Shown here: piece after piece, positions 32,092 to 39,301 of the stretch
How the letters are laid out: the number at the start of each line of letters is the position of its first letter
How positions within the stretch are numbered: the first letter of the stretch is position 1
The notes under the pieces: model-generated
What the model was told of the DNA's origin: nothing
What the model saw: the letters and a program-made list of their open reading frames with translations, nothing else
The model's database searches: none
Translations under genes and position numbers: made by a program
Assembly (NCBI GenBank): GCA_003987795.1
Contig: RXJO01000224.1
Coordinates: 1 to 63,466 of the forward strand
DNA length: 63,466 nucleotides
Origin: Curvibacter sp.
GTDB lineage: Bacteria; Pseudomonadota; Gammaproteobacteria; Burkholderiales; Burkholderiaceae_C
Direction: 5' to 3'

Positions 32092-33570
32092 ATGCAAAAC
32101 GGAACACTCATCGCCGCTGTCGACCTGGGGTCGAACAGCTTCAGACTTGAAATCGGCCGCCTGCAACACGGCCAGATCCAGCGCAGCGAATACCTGAAGG
32201 AGACCGTGCGCCAAGGCAGCGGCCTGGACGAAGAGCGCCGCCTGCGGGCCGACGCCATGCAAAGAGGCTGGGATTGCCTGGCCCGGTTTGCCGAACGCCT
32301 GGCAGGGTTTCCGCGCACCCAAGTGCGGGCCGTGGCCACCCAGACCTTGCGCGAGGCGCGCAACCGGGAGGATTTCCTGGTCAGGGCCACCGAGATCCTG
32401 GGATTTCCGATCGATGTCATCTCGGGCCCCGAAGAAGCACGACTGATCTACCAGGGCGTGGCACGCCTGCTGCCTCAATCGGATGAGCGCCGTCTGGTGA
32501 TCGACATCGGCGGCCGCTCCACCGAGATGATCCTGGGTCAGCAATACAACGCGCAGGTGATGGCCTCGTACCGCGTCGGCAGCGTGGCCTGGTCCATGAA
32601 GTATTTCCCACAAGGCCTGTTCACGCAGCAGGCCTTCATGACCGCCGAGATCGCCGCCAAAGCCGTGCTCGATGAGGCGCTGGACAGCTACCGCCGCGAC
32701 AGCTGGGACATCGCCTATGGCTCCTCCGGCACGGTGGGAGCGGTGGCCGACATCCTGGCCGCCGCCGGGGAGCCCGCTGGCGTCATCAGCCGCAGCGCCC
32801 TGCATTGGCTCAAAGAGCGCCTGTTGCGCGCCCAGAACGCCGAACGGGTGCGCATGGAGGGCCTCAAAGATGATCGCCGCGCGGTGATCGGCGGTGGGGT
32901 CAGCGTGCTGACAGCCATCTTCGATCTGCTGGGCATCGATGAGATGCACGTGGCCCAGGGCGCCCTGCGCCAGGGAGTGCTGTATGACCTGCTGGACCGG
33001 GAGCAACCCCACACCGATCTGCGAGCCACCACTGTGGTCTCGCTGTGCGAACGGTTCCAGGTCGACCAGGCGCAGGCAGAACGGGTGCGCGATGCCGCCC
33101 TCGCCCTTTACCGCCAGATCGAGAACCCGATCGACGAAAGAGCCGAACGCAAGCTGGCCTGGGCTGCCAGCCTGCATGAGATCGGCATCCAGATCTCGCA
33201 CAGCGACTACCACCGGCATGGCGCCTACATCCTGGACAACACCGATGCACCGGGCTTCGCCTTGCCCGAGTTGCACCGGCTGAGCCTGCTGATCCTCGGT
33301 CACCGCGGCAAGCTGCGCAAGCTGGAGGCTGACTTCAGCGATGCGGCTTTCGTGGCCCAACTGCTCTGCCTGCGATTGGCTGTGGCCTTGTGCCACGCCC
33401 GGCGGACACCCGACCTGAGCCCTCTTGAACTGGCCTGTGACGGCATGGCCTTCACCCTGCACCTCAGCCAGGCCTGGTGTCAGCAGTTCCCGCAATCGGC
33501 CCACTTGCTGCGCGAAGAGGCGATCGCCTGGCAAAAGACGCCGTGGTCGCTTGACCTGCTGGTGTCCTGA
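32092..33570 (+). CDS. ppx: Exopolyphosphatase / Ppx-GppA family
   Basis: LIAAVDLGSNSFRLEIGRL...VIDIGGRSTEMILGQ...YGSSGTVGAVADIL. Confidence 0.93.
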   Translation: MQNGTLIAAVDLGSNSFRLEIGRLQHGQIQRSEYLKETVRQGSGLDEERRLRADAMQRGWDCLARFAERLAGFPRTQVRAVATQTLREARNREDFLVRATEILGFPIDVISGPEEARLIYQGVARLLPQSDERRLVIDIGGRSTEMILGQQYNAQVMASYRVGSVAWSMKYFPQGLFTQQAFMTAEIAAKAVLDEALDSYRRDSWDIAYGSSGTVGAVADILAAAGEPAGVISRSALHWLKERLLRAQNAERVRMEGLKDDRRAVIGGGVSVLTAIFDLLGIDEMHVAQGALRQGVLYDLLDREQPHTDLRATTVVSLCERFQVDQAQAERVRDAALALYRQIENPIDERAERKLAWAASLHEIGIQISHSDYHRHGAYILDNTDAPGFALPELHRLSLLILGHRGKLRKLEADFSDAAFVAQLLCLRLAVALCHARRTPDLSPLELACDGMAFTLHLSQAWCQQFPQSAHLLREEAIAWQKTPWSLDLLVS

Positions 33571-33589
33571 CATCCTCACCCCTGTTGCC

Positions 33590-33624
33590 AGCCCCCGGCG
33601 CCTTCTGGCGTCGGGGGCTTTTTT
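33590..33624 (+). terminator. Intrinsic terminator after ppx
   Basis: AGCCCCCGGCGCC TTCT GGCGTCGGGGGCT TTTTT. Confidence 0.8.
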
Positions 33625-33720
33625 ATTCAGAAGTAGCCCGCCTGCGTCCCGGGCTAAGACCAGGCAAGCACCGAATTAAACCGTATATACTGTTTATACC
33701 GATTCACTCAAGGATTTTCG

Positions 33721-34452
33721 ATGACCAACGCCGGCGAGAAAAAGGACACCCCGACAACCCCTGCAACCGCAGCCCCTCAGACGGTGGTCGCCCCCACCTC
33801 CGCTGCCGCGCCGACCCCGGCGCCAGTGGTCAAGGCGACCGACAAGCCGGCTGAAAAGGCCCCCCCCAAGACAGCAGTCAAGACAGCCGCAAAGACAGCC
33901 CCCAAGTCGGCTGCTGCCGCACCTGCCAAGGCCGCTGCTGTGGCCAAGACCGCCGTGAAGACCCCTGCCGCCAAGCCCAAGGCGGCCGGCAAACCCAAGA
34001 CCGAAGCCAAGGCCGTCAAGCCCGCCAAAGCCAGCCCTGACACCAAGAAGGCCGTGAGCAAAACCGCCGCCAAGCCCAAGGTCGCGCCGTCCGCCGTCGC
34101 AGCCCCCGCCGCTGCCAAAGCCAAGGTCGAAGCCCCCAAGAAGGTCAAGGAAAACAAGCCCAAGAAGGTCGTCGAGCCAGAAGTGAAGGCCAAGAAAGCC
34201 AAGCTGGTGCGTGACAGCTTCACCATCCCCAAGGATGAATACGATGTGCTGGCCGCACTGAAGCAACGCGCCCACCTGCTGGCCCACAGCCCCAAGAAGA
34301 GCGAGATCCTGCGCGCCGGTGTGCGCCTGCTGGCCGAACTGGGTCAGGAAGCGTTCCTCAAGGCCCTCAAGGCCATTCCCTCGATCAAGACGGGACGTCC
34401 GGCAGCCGACAAGCCAGCTCCCGCTGCCGCCAAGAAGGCCGGCAAAGCCTGA
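33721..34452 (+). CDS. Lys/Ala/Pro-rich histone H1-like low-complexity protein with a short folded C-terminal domain
   Basis: About 160 aa of AK/PK/AAK-type sequence then KLVRDSFTIPKDEYDVLAALKQRAHLLAHSPKKSEILRAGVRLLAELGQEAFLKALKAIPSIKTGRP. Confidence 0.75.
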   Translation: MTNAGEKKDTPTTPATAAPQTVVAPTSAAAPTPAPVVKATDKPAEKAPPKTAVKTAAKTAPKSAAAAPAKAAAVAKTAVKTPAAKPKAAGKPKTEAKAVKPAKASPDTKKAVSKTAAKPKVAPSAVAAPAAAKAKVEAPKKVKENKPKKVVEPEVKAKKAKLVRDSFTIPKDEYDVLAALKQRAHLLAHSPKKSEILRAGVRLLAELGQEAFLKALKAIPSIKTGRPAADKPAPAAAKKAGKA

Positions 34453-34488
34453 TCAGAACACGGCCCCCGACCATCGGGGGCACCTGGT

Positions 34489-34950
34489 TCACAACAGTTC
34501 GGGCACCTGGACGGTCACCACCACCGTCTGGGATTCACCCTGGCGCTCGCGGTGGCGGAGCCACCAGACCGCACCTTTGCGTACCGAACACTCACCTTCG
34601 GGCAAGCCCAGCAGTTGGGCGATCGTCCGACCCAGCATGGGCTGGTGACCGATCACCAGAACGGCCCCGCGCTGCCGCGGCCACTGCACCAGTTCGAGAA
34701 GATCGGACACCTGTCCGCCAGGCAGCAATTCAGCACGCAACTTGTACTTGCGGCCCAGCGCCAAGGCCGTCTGCTCGGTGCGCCGGGCGGGGCTGCACAG
34801 CACCCTCAACCCTTCAGGCAACTGGCGATCCAGCCACGCAGCCATGCGCATCGCCTGCTTCTCACCCTTTGGGGTCAGGTTGCGAGCCAGGTCTTCCATG
34901 GCCCCGTCATCGTCTTCAGCTTCGGCGTGACGCCACAGGATCAGGTCCAT
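34489..34950 (-). CDS. sixA: Phosphohistidine phosphatase SixA-like histidine phosphatase
   Basis: MDLILWRHAEAEDD (RHA) ...LCSPARRTEQTAL...VLVIGHQPMLG. Confidence 0.88.
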   Translation of the reverse strand: MDLILWRHAEAEDDDGAMEDLARNLTPKGEKQAMRMAAWLDRQLPEGLRVLCSPARRTEQTALALGRKYKLRAELLPGGQVSDLLELVQWPRQRGAVLVIGHQPMLGRTIAQLLGLPEGECSVRKGAVWWLRHRERQGESQTVVVTVQVPELL

Positions 34951-34966
34951 GGGAACAGGCTCCAGG

Positions 34967-37078
34967 TCAGTTTTTCTTGGGCTTGGCAAGGCTGCCATAG
35001 CGGTCCATCAAGGCTTGCTGCACCCCATGGGCCACCTCGCCCGAGGGAGCAACCCGCTGGTAGAGGCCGTCTGCACCCAGCGTCCAGGCGTCACGGTCGT
35101 CACACAGGTAGCCCACCAGGCATTCGTCGATGATGCGTTGACGCAGGTCGGGGTCATTGACAGGCCAGGACACCTCTACCCGTCGCAGCATATTGCGGTT
35201 CATCCAGTCGGCGCTGGACAGGTAAAGCTGCTCCTGATCACCCATGCGGTAGTAGAAGACACGGGAGTGCTCCAGGAAACGCCCGATGATGGACCGCACC
35301 CGGATGTTGTCGGTCTGCCCCGGCACGCCGGCAGGCAGCATGCAGGCGCCCCGGATGATCAGATCGATGCGGGCCCCACGACGCCCTGCCTCGATCAGAG
35401 CGCGGATGAGAGGCTCGTCGGTCAGGGCATTCATCTTGGCCACAATGCGCCCACCCTCACCTCTTTCGGCTGCCAGGCCCACCTGGCGGATGGCCTCCAG
35501 GGTCTTGGTGTGCAGATGGAAAGGTGCCACCCACAGGTGCTTGAGGCGGGGCAGCCGATTCTGACTGGCCAGATGGGAGAAGACCAGGTCCATCTCGGAG
35601 GTCAGCTCCGGGTTGGCCGTGAGGTAGCTCAGGTCGGTGTACAGGCGCGCTGTGCGCGGGTTGTAGTTGCCTGTCGACAGATGTCCATAGCGACGCAGCA
35701 CGCGACCTTCGCGGCGCGTCACCAGCAGCATCTTGGCGTGGGTCTTCAGCCCCACGACCCCGTACACCACCTGGGCACCGATGGATTCCAGTGCCTCGGC
35801 CCAGTTGATGTTGGCCTCTTCGTCAAAACGGGCCTTGAGTTCGACCACGGCCGTGACCTCTTTGCCACGACGAACGCCCTCGCGCAACAGCTCCATCAGC
35901 TCGGAATCGGAGCCGGTCCGGTAGATGGTCTGCTTGATGGCCAGCACCTGAGGATCGTTGACGGCCTCACGCAGGAAGCCGAGCACGCCATCGAAGCTCT
36001 CGAAAGGCTGATGGATGAGCACGTCCCGTTGCGCCACCTGCTCGAAGATCGAGGTGCCTTGCTGCAATTGCCTCGGCAAGGCCGCCTTCCAGGCCGGGAA
36101 CAACAGCGAGGGCTCGCTCATGAGATCGATCAACTGGGTCAGACGCACCAGGTTGACCGGGCCATGGACCCGGTAGAGCGCACCGACGGGCAGGCTGAAC
36201 TGGGACAGCAGAAAGTCCGACAGGAACTTGGAGCACCCCGCCGACACCTCCAGACGCACGGCCTGTCCGTAGTTGCGGTGTTCCAGTCCCTGACGCAAGG
36301 CGGCACGCAAATCGCGCACATCTTCCTCGTCAAAGGCGAGATCGGAATGGCGTGTGACGCGGAACTGGGAGAACTCGGTCACCACACGCCCAGCAAACAA
36401 ATCGTGCAAGTGGGCCCGGATGACGCTGGAGAGGCTGACAAAACTGACCCCCTTGCCGGCCACGCGGGACGGCATGCGGATGACGCGGGGCAATACACGA
36501 GGCACCTTGACGATGGCCACCTCGTTTTCTCGGCCAAAGGCATCCTGCCCGTGCAGGCGCACGATGAAATTGAGCGACTTGTTGGCCACCTGAGGAAACG
36601 GGTGCGCTGGATCCAGCCCGACCGGCACCAGCAGAGGACGCACCTCGCGCTCGAAATACTCATGCACCCAGCGCCGTTGCTCGGCATTGCGCTCGCCATG
36701 CGAGACGATGCGAATGCCCAGACGGGCCAGAGCGGGGGTCAGCTGATCGTTGTAAAGCTTGTACTGACGCTCGACCAGATCATGCGCGCGCTCAGACAGG
36801 GCTTCAAACGAGTTTCTGCTGTAGGTGCCACTCGGATCACTCAGTTGGAGCGCAATCAGGTGCGGGGCCACGCGCACCTCGAAGAACTCGTCGAGGTTGG
36901 AGGAGACGATGCACAGAAAACGAAGGCGCTCCAGCAGAGGCACATCACTGCGGCGGGCCCAATCCAGCACACGATCATTGAAGGCCAGGATGCTGTGATC
37001 GCGGTCCAGCAGGGGAAATGGCAGCACTGGGTCAGGCACGGCAGGTTCGGATGGGAGTGGCGTAGCAGAGAAGGACAA
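34967..37078 (-). CDS. ppk1: Polyphosphate kinase 1
   Basis: FLLDRDHSILAFNDRVLDWA; ELKARFDEEANINWAEALESIGAQVVYGVVGLKTHAKMLLVTRREG; STGNYNPRTARLYTDLSYLT. Confidence 0.97.
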   Translation of the reverse strand: MSFSATPLPSEPAVPDPVLPFPLLDRDHSILAFNDRVLDWARRSDVPLLERLRFLCIVSSNLDEFFEVRVAPHLIALQLSDPSGTYSRNSFEALSERAHDLVERQYKLYNDQLTPALARLGIRIVSHGERNAEQRRWVHEYFEREVRPLLVPVGLDPAHPFPQVANKSLNFIVRLHGQDAFGRENEVAIVKVPRVLPRVIRMPSRVAGKGVSFVSLSSVIRAHLHDLFAGRVVTEFSQFRVTRHSDLAFDEEDVRDLRAALRQGLEHRNYGQAVRLEVSAGCSKFLSDFLLSQFSLPVGALYRVHGPVNLVRLTQLIDLMSEPSLLFPAWKAALPRQLQQGTSIFEQVAQRDVLIHQPFESFDGVLGFLREAVNDPQVLAIKQTIYRTGSDSELMELLREGVRRGKEVTAVVELKARFDEEANINWAEALESIGAQVVYGVVGLKTHAKMLLVTRREGRVLRRYGHLSTGNYNPRTARLYTDLSYLTANPELTSEMDLVFSHLASQNRLPRLKHLWVAPFHLHTKTLEAIRQVGLAAERGEGGRIVAKMNALTDEPLIRALIEAGRRGARIDLIIRGACMLPAGVPGQTDNIRVRSIIGRFLEHSRVFYYRMGDQEQLYLSSADWMNRNMLRRVEVSWPVNDPDLRQRIIDECLVGYLCDDRDAWTLGADGLYQRVAPSGEVAHGVQQALMDRYGSLAKPKKN

Positions 37079-37202
37079 GCAGAAACCTCAGACAGGCATG
37101 CCGGCGAATGCCGAATGGCGGCACTCAGCCGGAAGGCATCCCGCCGACCCGGCGGGGCAGGAACGGGTCGCCAACATTATTCATACCAGACCTGCTCTTT
37201 TG

Positions 37203-37220
37203 ATGACAAACGCATGACAA
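37203..37220 (-). promoter_or_regulatory. Candidate Pho box upstream of ppk1
   Basis: Minus strand TTGTCAT GCGT TTGTCAT: identical 7-mers at 11-bp period, 13/18 to consensus by hand count. Confidence 0.6.
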
Positions 37221-37266
37221 GTCGATTTTTGACCAGCAAGTTTGACTTTATCAAAGGTAGGCCGGC

Positions 37267-38136
37267 TCAGGTGCTGAGCGCCTTGATCGCGGTACCCACG
37301 CCGTGGGGCAGGCCCAGGCTGGGGTTCCAGTGCACCAGCTCCAGACGCCCGTCGAAATGCTCGACCAAGGCGGTATGGCTCTCGACCCAGTCGCCGTCAT
37401 TGCAGTAGAGCGTGCCCTGGATGGTCCGCATCTCGGCCCGGTGGATGTGCCCGCACACCACCCCGTCGAGGCCGCGGCGGCGAGCTTCTGTGGCCACGGC
37501 CACCTCGAAGTCCATCACGTAGTTCAAGGCCTTCTTGACCTTGCCCTTGAGGTAGGCCGACAAGGACCAGTAAGGCAGCCCCAGACGCCCCCGCAAGCTG
37601 TTGAGGTGCCGGTTCACGCGCAGCAGCAACTCATACAGGTTGTCGCCCAGATAGGCCAGCCACTTGGCGCACTGGATCACGCCATCGAAGTGATCGCCAT
37701 GGATGACCCAGAGACGTCGGCCATCGACCGTCGTGTGGATCGCCTGTTCGACCACCTCGATGCCCCCGAATGAATGCCCCACGAAGCCTCGGGCAAATTC
37801 GTCGTGGTTGCCAGGAATGAAGATGATCTGGCAGCCCTTGCGGGCGCGGCGGAGCAGCTTCTGCACCACGTCGTTGTGCGCCTGAGGCCAGAACCAGCGT
37901 CGCCGCAGCTGCCAGCCGTCGATGATGTCGCCCACCAGGTACAGGGTCTCGCTGGGGTGATGCTTGAGAAAATCGAGCAGGGCTTCGGCCTGGCAGCCCG
38001 GGGTGCCCAGGTGCAGATCGGAGATGAACACGGCCCGCACCCGGTTGCGGCCTTCATCCCCGCCAGGGTCGCCCTCCACTTCGGTGGGCGGGCCTTGGGT
38101 GGCCCACTGGTTCAGCGCCTCAAAGCTGGTTCTCAT
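37267..38136 (-). CDS. Metallophosphoesterase, UDP-2,3-diacylglucosamine diphosphatase-like
   Basis: AVFISDLHLGTPGCQAEALLDFLKHH...LVGDIIDGWQL...IPGNHDEFAR...VIHGDHFD...VVCGHIHRAE. Confidence 0.87.
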   Translation of the reverse strand: MRTSFEALNQWATQGPPTEVEGDPGGDEGRNRVRAVFISDLHLGTPGCQAEALLDFLKHHPSETLYLVGDIIDGWQLRRRWFWPQAHNDVVQKLLRRARKGCQIIFIPGNHDEFARGFVGHSFGGIEVVEQAIHTTVDGRRLWVIHGDHFDGVIQCAKWLAYLGDNLYELLLRVNRHLNSLRGRLGLPYWSLSAYLKGKVKKALNYVMDFEVAVATEARRRGLDGVVCGHIHRAEMRTIQGTLYCNDGDWVESHTALVEHFDGRLELVHWNPSLGLPHGVGTAIKALST

Positions 38137-38984
38137 CAGACACCCAGGAAGTGCTTGCGGTAACGCGATGGGAGATCGGAGATGCGCATGAGCATGGGCA
38201 GATCAGCCGTGTTGAAGTCAGGGTCCCAGGCCGGTGCCCCGAGCACTTTGGCCCCCAGACGCAGATAGCCTTTGATCAGGGCCGGCGGTTCGATCTCCAG
38301 GCTGTCATCGAGTTGTTCGACCGGCAGCGCCAGGCGTGGCAGCACGTGGTACTCGATGGGTGCCAGATGCGTGTCACGCAGTTGCCGCCAGATGCTGGCG
38401 GCCGCATCGCCGCTGACCACGCCGTTGTGCAGCATCGGGATGCTGGCGCAACCGATCATGGTGTCGAGTTGGTTTCGCACCATGAACCCGGCCAAGGCCC
38501 CCCACAGCGCCATGATGACGCCGCCCTGGCGGTGCTCGGGGTGCACGCAGCTGCGACCCAGCTCGACCATGCGCGAGCGCAGCATGCGCAGGCGGGTCAG
38601 ATCGAACTCCATGTCGCTGTAGGTGCTGCCGATGCGCTTGGCCTGCACGGGCGTCAGCACGCGGTAGGTGCCGATCACTTGGCCACTTTGCTGCTCACGC
38701 ACCAGCAGATGCTCGCAATAGTCATCGAACAGATCCACATCATGCCCCGGCACCGAGGTCGACAGGCGCGCGCCCATCTCGCCAGCAAAGATGTCGAACC
38801 TCAGACGCTGGGCTTCACGCACTTCATCAAGGTGCCGCGCCCACGAAACCTGAATACCCCCGCGCCCAGTTGCCGCATCCGCAGCGCCGTGCGGGCGCTC
38901 AGTTGAGAGGTCGCCTCGATGAAGCGACCCCCGAGGCAAGGCGATCGGTGACAGCGGGAAGGTCGGGTTGGGCAACTCTTTCAT
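38136..38984 (-). CDS. GNAT-fold acyltransferase, OlsB/putative hemolysin family
   Basis: VSWARHLDEVREAQRLRFDIFAGEMGARL...DLFDDYCEHLLVRE...VIGTYRVLTP...ELGRSCVHPEHRQGGVIMALWGALAGFM. Confidence 0.8.
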   Translation of the reverse strand: MKELPNPTFPLSPIALPRGSLHRGDLSTERPHGAADAATGRGGIQVSWARHLDEVREAQRLRFDIFAGEMGARLSTSVPGHDVDLFDDYCEHLLVREQQSGQVIGTYRVLTPVQAKRIGSTYSDMEFDLTRLRMLRSRMVELGRSCVHPEHRQGGVIMALWGALAGFMVRNQLDTMIGCASIPMLHNGVVSGDAAASIWRQLRDTHLAPIEYHVLPRLALPVEQLDDSLEIEPPALIKGYLRLGAKVLGAPAWDPDFNTADLPMLMRISDLPSRYRKHFLGV

Positions 38985-39301
38985 CACGGGCTCCTGGGCG
39001 ACTGACAGGCGGGACTGATCGTGGTCAGCCACACGCCGAATGCTGAAAGGGGCCGCCAAGCTGACTCGCCCCACGGTTGCAAGCTCGACACCGCTTCAGG
39101 TCACGCCTGTGAGCGGGCAGCCGGCTGCTCTGGGGAGGAGTTTCTTCAGCAGCGATGACTGGGTCGTGTCATGCGGATGGCAGAACCGTGACATCGCCCT
39201 ACCCTCGGTCACTGATGAAACCTCAGGGCACACGATCTGGCGCTGTGCCAGCGTGGGGTGAACGGCATAATTGACCAGATCGACGCCTTCAATCCTCCAA
39301 C

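Noticed and set aside
34462-34482. GCCCCCGACCATCGGGGGC hairpin between the H1-like gene and sixA
   Set aside because: Lacks a U-tract on either strand, so not called as a terminator, although it sits between convergent genes.
34949-37408. 819-aa plus-strand ORF antisense to ppk1
   Set aside because: The ORF mirrors the sense gene because TCA, TTA and CTA codons are rare in GC-rich genes; the translation is H/Q/G/R-biased with no recognisable domain.
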